A stretch of DNA of 64,000 bases, taken from positions 40,506 to 104,505 of the forward strand of contig JBBQZP010000010.1 in the NCBI GenBank assembly GCA_038207585.1. The letters run 5' to 3'. This document shows, piece after piece, positions 42,688 through 51,767 of this stretch. A model generated the notes under the pieces. The model was given only the letters and a program-made list of their open reading frames with translations. It searched no databases and was not told the origin of the DNA. Position numbers and translations under genes: made by a program. The stretch is from JBBQZP01 sp038207585. Lineage in GTDB: Bacteria; Pseudomonadota; Alphaproteobacteria; Rhodobacterales; Rhodobacteraceae. How positions within the stretch are numbered: position 1 is the first letter of the stretch; every line of letters begins with the position of its first letter.

Positions 42688-43776
42688 TCAGTAAAGCAGC
42701 GATTTGCCATCATGGAAAAGATGCACCTTTTCCGGCGCGCAGGTCAGTTGCACCTGCTCGCCGCGCTTTTTGTGCAGGATGCCGGGTAGCTTGGCAATGG
42801 TGCGGGGCGCATCTCCCTTGGCTTCAAAATACAGCACCGTCACCTCGCCCAGCTTTTCCGACAATTCCACCGTCAGATCGAACAGCACCGGATCGCCCGG
42901 CCCCGCCACGCGCATATCTTCGGGGCGCACACCAATTGTAATTGGCTTACCTTGCAAGCCTTGATCGCTCTTGATCGGAACATCAATGGCAGCACCGGAT
43001 TCCAAAGTAACTCTTGAAGACGCTCCTGCGGTGGTCAATGTTCCGTCGAACAGGTTCATCGAAGGCGAGCCGATAAACTGCGCCACGAACGTATTCGCGG
43101 GCCGTTCGTAAAGCTCCAAAGGCGTGCCGACCTGAGAAATCCCGCCGCCCGCCAGAACCACGATCCGGCTGGCCAAAGTCATCGCCTCGACCTGATCATG
43201 TGTCACATAGATCATCGTGGATTCCGGCATGTTTTCCTTAAGCTGCGCAATCTCGATCCGCGTCGCCACCCGAAGCGAGGCGTCAAGGTTCGACAAAGGC
43301 TCGTCAAAAAGATACACCTTGGGGTCGCGCACGATGGCCCGCCCGATGGCCACGCGCTGCCGCTGACCGCCCGAAAGCGCCTTGGGCAGACGGTCCAGAT
43401 AGGGCGTCAGTTGCAGGATATTCGCTGCGCGGTCGACAGCCTTTTGAATCTCGGTCGCACTTTTCTTGGCGATTTTAAGCGCAAAAGCCATGTTGTCGCG
43501 CACCGACATATGCGGGTAAAGCGCGTAGGACTGGAACACCATCGCGATGCCGCGCTGCGCGGGCGGCACGTCGTTCACGACCGCTTCGTCAATCTGCAAG
43601 GTGCCGCCAGTGATCCGCTCCAACCCCGCGATCATCCGCAGCAGCGTCGATTTTCCGCAGCCCGACGGGCCGACGAAAACGATCAACTCGCCCTGTTTGA
43701 TATCAAGGTTGATGTTCGCCAGAACCTTCACCTCGCCATACGCCTTTTCGACGTTGGTCAGCTTCAAAGTGGCCAT
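42688..43776 (-). CDS. aglK: Alpha-glucoside ABC transporter ATPase
   Basis: A 362-aa ATPase of the MsmK/UgpC class. Walker A GPSGCGKST, Q-loop MVFQSYALYPHMSVRDN, signature LSGGQRQRVAIGRAI, Walker B VYLFDEPLSNLD and H-loop YVTHDQVEAMT are followed by the C-terminal OB/TOBE regulatory domain of CUT1 systems. It is the last gene of the aglE-F-G-A-K unit and likely energises AglF/AglG. An AGGGG site precedes the start. Confidence 0.94.
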   Translation of the reverse strand: MATLKLTNVEKAYGEVKVLANINLDIKQGELIVFVGPSGCGKSTLLRMIAGLERITGGTLQIDEAVVNDVPPAQRGIAMVFQSYALYPHMSVRDNMAFALKIAKKSATEIQKAVDRAANILQLTPYLDRLPKALSGGQRQRVAIGRAIVRDPKVYLFDEPLSNLDASLRVATRIEIAQLKENMPESTMIYVTHDQVEAMTLASRIVVLAGGGISQVGTPLELYERPANTFVAQFIGSPSMNLFDGTLTTAGASSRVTLESGAAIDVPIKSDQGLQGKPITIGVRPEDMRVAGPGDPVLFDLTVELSEKLGEVTVLYFEAKGDAPRTIAKLPGILHKKRGEQVQLTCAPEKVHLFHDGKSLLY

Positions 43777-43791
43777 AAGGTTCCCCTCCCC

Positions 43792-45429
43792 TCAGAGTTT
43801 CCGCGCAAGGCAGTATTGCCACGGGCCCAGCACGGCGCGGTTGTCCGCAAAATGCTGGCTGCCCAATTCTTCCCCGATCAACTGCCACTCCCCCTCGGGC
43901 AGGTGAATGAGGTTGTTCGATACGCCAAGATTGAAGGCGCAATAGATCGTCTCGTCACCGATCCGTAGAAACTGCACCGCATCAGCGCTGGATTCGGGCA
44001 AGGTCATCGCACCCTCGCGCAGCGTGTCATGCGCGGCCCGGAACGCCAGCGCGCGGCGGTAATGCGCCAGCATCGAGGCGGGGTCCGCGTCCTGCGCGGC
44101 GACAGACAGGCCCAGATGTGCTGCGGGCACCGGAAGCCAGCTTTTCGCACCTTCGGTAAAGCCACCCATCGCGTTGTCGGTTTGCCAGACCATCGGTGTG
44201 CGGCACCCGTCACGGCCCTTGAACTCGGGCCAGAACTGGATGCCGTAGGGGTCTTGCAGATCTTCAAACGCAAGCTCGGCCTCGGGCAACCCCAATTCTT
44301 CGCCCTGATAAAGGCACACCGACCCGCGCAGGCACATCATCAGCACCGTGTAGGCCCGCGCGGCATCGTCCGACAGGTTCCAGCGCGTCATGTGGCGCAC
44401 GGTGTCGTGGTTGGAATAAGACCAGCAGGGCCAGGCATCGGGGGCCGCATCGTCCATCCGCCGGAAGGTCTGCGCCAGCAGATCAGCCGTCAGGCGCGAC
44501 GGCTGCAACATCTCGAACGGATAGCACATCTGCACCTTGTCACCGCCCGAGGTATACTCGGCCATGATCTCAAGCCCGCGCTGGGCATCGCCGACCTCAC
44601 CCACAGCGGCGGCCCCGAACGGCTCCAGCACGGCGCGGAATTTTCGAAGAAATTCAAGGTTTTCGGGCTGGTTCTTATCGAAAAGATGCAGCTGGTGGTT
44701 ATAGGGGTTCACCGATGGCGCGATGGTGTCATTGCGCAGAGGCTTGGGCAGGCCCGGATTGTCGCGCAGGTATTGGTCGGCGTAATAGAAGTTGATCGTA
44801 TCAAGGCGAAAGCCATCAACCCCGCGTTCCAGCCAGAACTGCGTAACATCAAGCAAAGCCTGCTGCACGGGTTCGTGGTGCAGGTTCAGGTCGGGCTGGC
44901 TGGTCAGGAAGTTGTGCAGGTAATACTGCTCGCGCCGCCCGTCCCAGGCCCAGGCCGACCCACCGAAAATCGACAGCCAGTTGTTGGGCGGCGAGCCGTC
45001 GCCCTTGGGATCAGCCCAGACATACCAGTCGGCTTTTGCGCTATCGCGCCGCGCGCGACTTTCGACAAACCACGGATGCTGATCCGACGTATGGCTCAGC
45101 ACCAGATCAATCATCACCCGCAGGCCCAGATCATGCGCGCGGGCCACAAGCGCATCGAAATCCGCAAGGCTGCCGAACATCGGATCAACATCGCAGTAAT
45201 CGCTGACATCATAGCCGAAATCCTTCATAGGTGATGTGAAGAACGGGCTGATCCAGATCGCATCGATGCCGAGGCTGGCAATGTGTGGCAGGCGCTGCAC
45301 GATGCCCGCCAGATCACCGATGCCGTCGCCGTTGCTGTCCTGATAGCTGCGCGGATAGATTTGATAGATCACCGCCCCGCGCCACCAGTTTGCATCAACA
45401 TCTGCCGCTATGGTCTTCATCTGGCTCAT
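43792..45429 (-). CDS. aglA: Alpha-glucosidase (GH13)
   Basis: A 545-aa cytoplasmic GH13 enzyme hydrolysing imported alpha-glucosides such as sucrose, maltose or trehalose to glucose. Barrel motifs are VIYQIYPRSYQDSNGDGIGD, VMIDLVLSHTSDQHPWF, the nucleophile in VDGFRLDTINFYY, the acid/base glutamate in AAVGEVGD and the transition-state Asp in SYSNHDTVRHMTRW. The gene follows aglG by 7 nt. This order of glucosidase between permease and ATPase is the known agl arrangement of alphaproteobacteria. Confidence 0.94.
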   Translation of the reverse strand: MSQMKTIAADVDANWWRGAVIYQIYPRSYQDSNGDGIGDLAGIVQRLPHIASLGIDAIWISPFFTSPMKDFGYDVSDYCDVDPMFGSLADFDALVARAHDLGLRVMIDLVLSHTSDQHPWFVESRARRDSAKADWYVWADPKGDGSPPNNWLSIFGGSAWAWDGRREQYYLHNFLTSQPDLNLHHEPVQQALLDVTQFWLERGVDGFRLDTINFYYADQYLRDNPGLPKPLRNDTIAPSVNPYNHQLHLFDKNQPENLEFLRKFRAVLEPFGAAAVGEVGDAQRGLEIMAEYTSGGDKVQMCYPFEMLQPSRLTADLLAQTFRRMDDAAPDAWPCWSYSNHDTVRHMTRWNLSDDAARAYTVLMMCLRGSVCLYQGEELGLPEAELAFEDLQDPYGIQFWPEFKGRDGCRTPMVWQTDNAMGGFTEGAKSWLPVPAAHLGLSVAAQDADPASMLAHYRRALAFRAAHDTLREGAMTLPESSADAVQFLRIGDETIYCAFNLGVSNNLIHLPEGEWQLIGEELGSQHFADNRAVLGPWQYCLARKL

Positions 45430-45436
45430 CTTTACG

Positions 45437-46684
45437 TCACTTCACCGAACCGGCCAAAAGCCCGCGCACGAGGTATTTCTGCATCGCAAAGAACACGAAC
45501 AACGGCACCGCGATGGATACGAAGGCCGAGGTTGCCAGTATCTCCCAATCGCCGCCTCGGCTGCCCATCAGGTTGACCAGCGTGCCGGTCAGAACCAGTT
45601 GATCGTCACCCGTGCCAAGGAACACCAGCGCGACCAGCAGGTCGTTCCATGTCCAGAGAAACTGGAAGATTGCGAAACTTGCGAGCGCTGGAAACGACAG
45701 CGGCAGGATGATCTTCATAAAGATCTGGAATTCCGTCGCACCGTCGACCCGCGCATTCTCAATAATGTCGCGCGGCAGTCCGACCATGTAATTGCGCAGA
45801 AGATAGATCGCCAAAGGCAGGCCAAAGCCGGTATGCGCCAGCCAGATGCCCAGATAGCCCTTCACTGCTACGGTATCTTTTGGCGCGAATCCGAATAGAT
45901 TGCCGAGCCAATTGACCGTCTCAAAACTTTTTGGATCATCCGGCATCGGCGATCCAAAGGCGGCCACAAACAGATCTACCGCACCGCCGTGGAGCTGTAG
46001 AAGCGGGATCAGCGCCAGTTGCAACGGCACAACCAGCAAGCCCACCACGGCGGCAACCAGCAACGCACGGCCCGGAAAATCCATCCACGCCAAGGCATAA
46101 GCGGCGAAAGCTGCGATCAGGATGGGGATGATCGTGGCCGGGATCGCCACTGTCAGCGTGTTCAGAAACGCCTGCCCGATGCTTTGCCCGGCGGACGGAT
46201 TGAACAGCACGTTCTTGTAGTTGCGCAACGTGAATTCCGGTGGAGTCGCGGCAGTGGTGAACACCCGCGGCATCCGCACGCCCGCAAGCGACGTTGCCGA
46301 CGACACGGTGAAATCACCGCTTTCGGCCACGCTCAGGCTTACTCCGTCACCCAGATCGGCAATGGCACCCGGCTCAAACTCATTGGGTTTCAGCGACGAG
46401 GTGCCCCATGCGCTGACATTCGTGCCAGCATTGGCGAAAAGATTGCCGGTGATTTGGAATCTGCCATCCGCCTGCGCCTCATCCCCCGAAATCCGCACCG
46501 GGGGAAGCTGCTGCTCCTGCGTGCCCAGGGATTGCCACCAGCCCGACGCCGAAATCTGGTCGCCCGTGCGGAACGATGACACCAACAGCCCGAAGGTCGG
46601 CATGACCCACATGAACACCAAGAACAGAACCGACAAATGAACGGCCCATGTCAGACCGGATTTCTTGCCTGCGATATTGTCCAT
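45437..46684 (-). CDS. aglG: Alpha-glucoside ABC transporter permease AglG
   Basis: A 415-aa CUT1 permease. Its first helix (SVLFLVFMWVMPTFGLLVSSF) is followed by a large periplasmic insertion (about residues 40-150, beta-rich by eye) before the usual five helices, a feature typical of AglG. The EAA loop that contacts the ATPase is IIENARVDGATEFQIFMKIILP. GGGGG precedes the ATG at 46684. It is expressed with AglF, 9 nt upstream. Confidence 0.92.
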   Translation of the reverse strand: MDNIAGKKSGLTWAVHLSVLFLVFMWVMPTFGLLVSSFRTGDQISASGWWQSLGTQEQQLPPVRISGDEAQADGRFQITGNLFANAGTNVSAWGTSSLKPNEFEPGAIADLGDGVSLSVAESGDFTVSSATSLAGVRMPRVFTTAATPPEFTLRNYKNVLFNPSAGQSIGQAFLNTLTVAIPATIIPILIAAFAAYALAWMDFPGRALLVAAVVGLLVVPLQLALIPLLQLHGGAVDLFVAAFGSPMPDDPKSFETVNWLGNLFGFAPKDTVAVKGYLGIWLAHTGFGLPLAIYLLRNYMVGLPRDIIENARVDGATEFQIFMKIILPLSFPALASFAIFQFLWTWNDLLVALVFLGTGDDQLVLTGTLVNLMGSRGGDWEILATSAFVSIAVPLFVFFAMQKYLVRGLLAGSVK

Positions 46685-46693
46685 ATCTGCCCC

Positions 46694-47701
46694 CTACCGC
46701 ATCTCTTTGCGGGCGTTTCTGACGTTCCAGATCAGGATCGGCGTGACCATCAGCATGATCACCATCGCCGAGGCCGACCCAACCCCCCAATCCGCTGCGC
46801 GAAACAGTTTGTCGAACATGTAGTTGGCCAGAACCTGCGTCTCGAACTGTCCATTGGTCATGGCCAGAACGATGTCGAACACCTTCAGCACGGTGATGGT
46901 GATCGTGGTCCAGACCACCACAATCGTGCCCATGATCTGCGGCACCTTGATCTTGAAAAAGATCTGGAACGGGTTGGCACCATCCAGAATGGCCGCCTCG
47001 ATCGTTTCCTCGGGGATTGATCGGAGCGCGGCAGACAGGATCACCATCGCAAAGCCTGCCTGTATCCAGACCAGCACGATCATCAGGAAAAAGTTGTTCC
47101 AGAACGGAATTGTAAGCCAGTTCTGCGCCTCGGTTCCGCCGAACCAGATGTATAAAGCGTTCAGTATCCCGATCTGGTCCTGCCCGGCCGGGCGCGCATC
47201 ATAGATCAGCTTCCAGATCACCGAGGCCCCCACGAACGAGATCGCCATCGGCATGAAAATCAATGATTTCGCGATGTTGCCCCACCAGATGCGGTCGGTC
47301 AGCGTGGCGACCAGCAGGCCGAACATCGTGGCCAAAGCAGGCACCACAATCAGCCACATCAGGTTGTTTTTCACCGATTCCCAGAATTTCGGCTCGGCCA
47401 TCATGCGGGTGTAATTCTGCACCCCCACGAATTCCGAAACGCCGCCCGCGCGTTGCTGGTGGAACGAAAGCCACGCGGTCGCGAACACCGGATAGGCAAG
47501 ATAAAGCCCCAGCGCGATGATGGCAGGCAGAAGGAAAAGCCATGGCCGGATCATGTTGGCACGGGTGATGTTGCGCCCGGCGTTCGGCCCCTTAGCGGGG
47601 TAGAAAACCTTGTCGATCAACAGGTTGGAGGCATAGAAATAACCGATGCAACCGCCCACACCGACCACGATTGTCACAAGTGCCTGAAGTGCCGGATTCA
47701 T
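46694..47701 (-). CDS. aglF: Alpha-glucoside ABC transporter permease AglF
   Basis: A 335-aa CUT1 permease with an extra N-terminal helix (ALVTIVVGVGGCIGYFYA) ahead of the standard set (WLFLLPAIIALGLYLAYPV and onwards). The EAA loop is ETIEAAILDGANPFQIFFKI, coupling to AglK. A strong GGGGGAGG site is 7 nt before the start. A large hairpin separates it from aglE, allowing the binding protein to be made in excess. Confidence 0.92.
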   Translation of the reverse strand: MNPALQALVTIVVGVGGCIGYFYASNLLIDKVFYPAKGPNAGRNITRANMIRPWLFLLPAIIALGLYLAYPVFATAWLSFHQQRAGGVSEFVGVQNYTRMMAEPKFWESVKNNLMWLIVVPALATMFGLLVATLTDRIWWGNIAKSLIFMPMAISFVGASVIWKLIYDARPAGQDQIGILNALYIWFGGTEAQNWLTIPFWNNFFLMIVLVWIQAGFAMVILSAALRSIPEETIEAAILDGANPFQIFFKIKVPQIMGTIVVVWTTITITVLKVFDIVLAMTNGQFETQVLANYMFDKLFRAADWGVGSASAMVIMLMVTPILIWNVRNARKEMR

Positions 47702-47742
47702 GAACGCCTCCCCCCGAAGCTGATCGTCAACGCAATGGAAAA

Positions 47743-47770
47743 GGGCCGGTCCGTTCCCCCGGACCGGCCC
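47743..47770 (-). terminator. Intercistronic hairpin between aglE and aglF
   Basis: Perfect 11-bp arms (GGGCCGGTCCG / CGGACCGGCCC) with a 6-nt loop are followed by TTTTCC on the minus strand. It lies 13 nt after the aglE stop codon. It probably gives partial termination or mRNA protection. Confidence 0.85.
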
Positions 47771-47782
47771 TTTCGCCGCAAT

Positions 47783-49132
47783 TTATTTCGGCCAGGACGC
47801 GTCGATCTGCCCTGCAACATCAGCCGCTTCCTTGCCGCCGACATAATCGACCATGCCGGTCCAGAAGCTGCCCGCACCCACGGCACCCGGCATCAGATCC
47901 GACCCGTCAAAGCGGAAAGTCGTGGCGTTCAGCAGGATCTCGCCCTGCTTTTTCAGCGACTCGCTGCCGTACAGCGACGGGTCTGCCGATTTCAGCGGGG
48001 TCAGGAAGCCCGATTGTGCCATCCACACCTCATGCGCGATGGGGGTCTTCAGAAACTCGATGAACGCACGCGATGCAGGTGTATCTTTGGTGATGAACGC
48101 CAAAGTGCCCGCACCCAGAACCGGTTTGCCCAGATCCTTGCCCGCATAGGCTGGCATGTAGAAGAAGTCGGCATCCTGCCCGACAACCGTGCCTTCAGGG
48201 AAGAACGACGGGATGAACGACGCCTGATGGTGCATGTAGCACTGCGGCGGTGAGGTGAACAAACCCTTGGGGCTGTCGCGGAAATCGGTCGAAGCCACGG
48301 CCCCGGCACCACCGGCCACGTATTTGTCGTTCTTGGCGAACCAGCCGAATTCATCAATGGCGCCGATCACTTCGGGGCTGTTGAAAGGCAGGGCATGGGT
48401 CACCCATTCGTCATACTTTTCCGCCGGTTGCGTGCGCAACATCATGTCCTCGACCCAATCGGTCGCAGGCCAGCCCGTCGCGCCACCTGAGCCCAGACCG
48501 ATGCACCATGGCGTGCCGCCATCGGCCACGATCTTTTCGGTCAACGCCTTGAGGTCTTCCATCGTTGCCGGCACGTCGTAGCCCGCATCGGCAAAGTTGT
48601 CCGGCGAATACCAGACCAGCGATTTCACGTCGATCTTGTAGGGAAACGCATAGAGCGCCTTGGTGCCATCGGGGCCTTCGTAAGACCCAAGGCTGACCCA
48701 GCTGTCGCCCGCCGCATAGTTTTCGGCAAGCCATTTCTGGGTATCCTCGCCCAACGGCTGCACAAAACCCTTCTTGACCAGATCGGCAATCAGCCCCGGC
48801 TGCGGCAGAACCGCGATGTCGGGCGGGCTGCCCGCCTGCGTGTCGATGACGATCTGCTGCTCATAGTTTTCGGAGGACGAATAATTCACCGTAACGCCCG
48901 TCGCGGCGGTGAAATAGGCCAACACCGATTCGACCAGAACCTGATCTTCGCCGCGCCATGGGCCGAACATGTTCAGCGTCTGGCCATCCAGATTGGTCGC
49001 CTCGTCAAACGCGTGATAGCTGGCCCAATCGAATTTGGCATCGCCGTCGATCGGGAATTTGAAGTCTTGCGCGGCCAGCGGGCCCGCAAACAAGGCCAAG
49101 GCCGCAGCCCCGGCGAAAAGCCTGGATTTCAT
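47783..49132 (-). CDS. aglE: Alpha-glucoside periplasmic binding protein
   Basis: A 449-aa solute-binding protein. The N-terminus is a signal peptide (MKSRLFAGAAALALFAGPLA, cleavage near AAQ). The mature part fits family 1 extracellular sugar-binding proteins and the AglE subgroup (FGPWRGEDQVLVESVLAYF, ETIDTQAGSPPDIAV-like VIDTQAGSPPDIAVLPQPG). It delivers alpha-glucosides to AglFG. GGAGGA precedes the ATG. It is the first gene of the operon, under a promoter in the gap upstream. Confidence 0.93.
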   Translation of the reverse strand: MKSRLFAGAAALALFAGPLAAQDFKFPIDGDAKFDWASYHAFDEATNLDGQTLNMFGPWRGEDQVLVESVLAYFTAATGVTVNYSSSENYEQQIVIDTQAGSPPDIAVLPQPGLIADLVKKGFVQPLGEDTQKWLAENYAAGDSWVSLGSYEGPDGTKALYAFPYKIDVKSLVWYSPDNFADAGYDVPATMEDLKALTEKIVADGGTPWCIGLGSGGATGWPATDWVEDMMLRTQPAEKYDEWVTHALPFNSPEVIGAIDEFGWFAKNDKYVAGGAGAVASTDFRDSPKGLFTSPPQCYMHHQASFIPSFFPEGTVVGQDADFFYMPAYAGKDLGKPVLGAGTLAFITKDTPASRAFIEFLKTPIAHEVWMAQSGFLTPLKSADPSLYGSESLKKQGEILLNATTFRFDGSDLMPGAVGAGSFWTGMVDYVGGKEAADVAGQIDASWPK

Positions 49133-49198
49133 TTTATCCTCCCATTGCGCGCGGCTGTCGCGCGTCATCTCTTTTCCTTTAGCGATGCCAATGAATTG

Positions 49199-49384
49199 AA
49201 ACCGCTTTGGACCCTTTCGTTATGGCACGCCCTTGGATTGAGTCAACCAACAGAATGTGTGACGCGCATGGATTTCCTATATTTTGCAGGCGCAGCAATG
49301 CAGGTGCAGCGCGGAAAAAGACAGGCATAACCTTTGACCGATCCCCTATGGCTGGTTATGGTCAGTCATAATTCGAAACGCTTT
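49199..49384. promoter_or_regulatory. Candidate AglR operators in the aglE-aglR gap
   Basis: AAACCGCTTT (49199-49208) and GAAACGCTTT (49375-49384) each have a central CG flanked by A and T runs, the pattern of LacI-family operators. The first lies 67 nt from the aglE start and the second 12 nt from the aglR start. Confidence 0.5.
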
Positions 49385-49395
49385 GGCTTGGTGGA

Positions 49396-50421
49396 ATGAA
49401 CCTTAAAGAGCTTGCCCGCACACTTGATCTGTCGCCCACCACGGTCAGCCGGGCGCTGGGTGGCTATCCCGAGGTCAACGCTGAAACCCGCGCGCGCGTG
49501 GTGGATGCCGCGCGCCGGCACAACTATCGCCCCAACACCCGCGCGATCCAACTGGCCACAGGCCGGTCAATGGCAGTGGGCCATGTGATCCCCATTGCGG
49601 CCCGGCATGAGATTGTTAACCCGATCTTTGCCGATTTCATCGCTGGCGCGGGTGAGACTTATTCGCGCGCGGGTTATGACATGGTGATGTCGGTCGTCCC
49701 TGATACCGACGAGGCGCGCACCTACCGCGAGTTGAAATCGCGTGGCACCGTTGACGGGGTGATCGTGCATGGCCCCACTGCGAAAGATCCGCGCATCGCT
49801 TTGCTGACTGATATCGGAATTCCGTTCGTGGTGCATGGCCGCGCGACCGGGGCCGAATTGCCATATCGCTGGATTGACGTGAACAACCGCCGCGCCTTCC
49901 AACGCGCGACCGAATTCCTTCTGGATCTTGGCCACCGCCGCATCGGCCTGATCAACGGGCTGGAGTTCATGGATTTCGCAATCCGCCGCCGCACCGGGTT
50001 TACCGATGCCCTGATTGCACGAGGTGTGACCCCCGACCCGACACTGATGGCGTCCGAGGAAATGACCGAATCCTCGGGCTACCGCGCCGCTCGGGCGATG
50101 CTGGATCGGCCCGATCCGCCCACTGCCCTGATCGTGTCGTCGATGATTTCGGGTATCGGCGCGCGGCGCGCAGCACAAGACCGCGGGTTGATGCTGGGCC
50201 GCGATATTTCGGTGATCATTCATGATGATGAACTCAGCTATCTGAAAAACGGCGATACCGTGCCGATGTTCACCGCAACCCGGTCCTCGGTGCGCGAGGC
50301 GGGGCGGCAGGCGGCGGAAATGCTGCTGCATCTGATCGCCACCCCTGACAGTCCGCCCGAACACCGCCTCTTGGAGGCAGAACTGATCATCGGCCAATCC
50401 ACCGGCCCCCGGCACCCGTAG
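49396..50421 (+). CDS. aglR: LacI-family transcriptional repressor
   Basis: A 341-aa regulator. The helix-turn-helix is MNLKELARTLDLSPTTVSRA followed by the hinge (residues about 1-60), and the remainder is a periplasmic-binding-protein-like effector domain (VIPIAARHEIVNPIFADFIA, LGHRRIGLINGLEFMDFA). Divergent from aglE and followed by the GH1 and glk genes, it most likely controls both agl units in response to an alpha-glucoside or a derived sugar. Its gene name is inferred from position. Confidence 0.9.
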   Translation: MNLKELARTLDLSPTTVSRALGGYPEVNAETRARVVDAARRHNYRPNTRAIQLATGRSMAVGHVIPIAARHEIVNPIFADFIAGAGETYSRAGYDMVMSVVPDTDEARTYRELKSRGTVDGVIVHGPTAKDPRIALLTDIGIPFVVHGRATGAELPYRWIDVNNRRAFQRATEFLLDLGHRRIGLINGLEFMDFAIRRRTGFTDALIARGVTPDPTLMASEEMTESSGYRAARAMLDRPDPPTALIVSSMISGIGARRAAQDRGLMLGRDISVIIHDDELSYLKNGDTVPMFTATRSSVREAGRQAAEMLLHLIATPDSPPEHRLLEAELIIGQSTGPRHP

Positions 50422-50429
50422 GACAAGAT

Positions 50430-51752
50430 ATGCTTCCCACCCGCGCAACCTTTCCCGATGGCTTCCTGTTCGGGGCCGCCACCTCCAGCTATCAGATCGA
50501 GGGACACCGGTTCGGCGGTGCAGGCCGTACCCATTGGGATGATTTCGCTGCCACCCCCGGCAATGTGGTGCGTGCGGAAAACGGCGCGCTCGCCTGCGAT
50601 CATTACCACCGATATCCGCAGGATTTCGACCTGCTGCGGGATGGCAATTTCGACGTCTACCGCTTTTCAACATCCTGGGCGCGGGTGATGCCCGAGGGGC
50701 GCGGTGCGCCGAACCCCGAGGGACTGGATTTCTATGACCGGCTGGTGGATGCCCTGCTGGAGCGCGGGCTGAAACCTGCGGCGACAATGTATCACTGGGA
50801 ACTGCCCTCGCCCCTTGCCGACGCGGGTGGCTGGCGTAACCGTGATATTGCGGGCTGGTTTGCCGATTATGTCAGCGTGGTCTGCGACCGCATCGGGGAT
50901 CGCCTGTGGTCTGCCGCGCCAATAAACGAGCCGTGGTGCGTATCATGGCTGTCGCATTTTCTGGGCCACCACGCGCCCGGCCTGCGCGACATCCGCGCCA
51001 CGGCCCGCGCGATGCATCACGTCGGTCTCGCACATGGCCGCGCCATTCAGGCGATGCGCGCACTGGGGATGGGGAACCTTGGCGCGGTCTGCAACTTCGA
51101 ATATTCGACCCCGGCGGACAACTCGCCCGAGGCTGCGGCGGCGGCTGATCTTTACGATGGCTATTACAACCGCTGGTTCCTGTCGGGCATGTTCCACAAG
51201 ACCTATCCCGCCAATGTGCTGGCAGGTCTTGGCCCGCATATGCCTGCGAACTGGCAGGATGATATGGAAATCGTCGCCGCGCCTGTCGATTGGGTCGGCC
51301 TGAATTACTACACCCGCAAGCTCATCGGCCCTGATACTGGCCCTTGGCCCTCGCACCACGAGGTTGAAGGCCCGCTGCCCAAAACCGAAATGGGGTGGGA
51401 GATTTACCCCGAGGGGTTGGAGTTTTTCCTCAAACGCACCGCCGCCGAATACACCGGCACATTGCCGCTTTACATCACCGAAAACGGCATGGCGAACGAC
51501 GATCACCTGATCGGTGGCGCAGTGAACGACCAGCCCCGCATCGACTATCTGGCAAGCCATCTGGCCTCGGTGCAGCGCGCGATTGCGGCGGGCGTTCCGG
51601 TCAAGGGCTATTACGCGTGGTCGCTGATGGACAATTACGAATGGTCGCTGGGCTATGCCAAACGCTTTGGCCTTGTGCATGTCGATTTCGAAACCTTGCA
51701 GCGCACCCCGAAAGCGTCCTATCACGCTTTGGCGAAAGCTCTTGCCCGCTGA
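50430..51752 (+). CDS. Beta-glucosidase, GH1 family
   Basis: A 440-aa GH1 glycosidase. Motifs are GFLFGAATSSYQIEGHRF, the acid/base glutamate in APINEPWCVSWL and the nucleophile in YITENGMANDD, plus the sugar-binding YAWSLMDNYEWSLGYAKRFGL near the end. It would hydrolyse beta-glucosides in the cytoplasm. It starts 8 nt after aglR and precedes glk, so it is part of the glucoside unit although the transporter is alpha-specific by family. Confidence 0.94.
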   Translation: MLPTRATFPDGFLFGAATSSYQIEGHRFGGAGRTHWDDFAATPGNVVRAENGALACDHYHRYPQDFDLLRDGNFDVYRFSTSWARVMPEGRGAPNPEGLDFYDRLVDALLERGLKPAATMYHWELPSPLADAGGWRNRDIAGWFADYVSVVCDRIGDRLWSAAPINEPWCVSWLSHFLGHHAPGLRDIRATARAMHHVGLAHGRAIQAMRALGMGNLGAVCNFEYSTPADNSPEAAAAADLYDGYYNRWFLSGMFHKTYPANVLAGLGPHMPANWQDDMEIVAAPVDWVGLNYYTRKLIGPDTGPWPSHHEVEGPLPKTEMGWEIYPEGLEFFLKRTAAEYTGTLPLYITENGMANDDHLIGGAVNDQPRIDYLASHLASVQRAIAAGVPVKGYYAWSLMDNYEWSLGYAKRFGLVHVDFETLQRTPKASYHALAKALAR

Positions 51753-51767
51753 CCGGAAAGGCCGATC

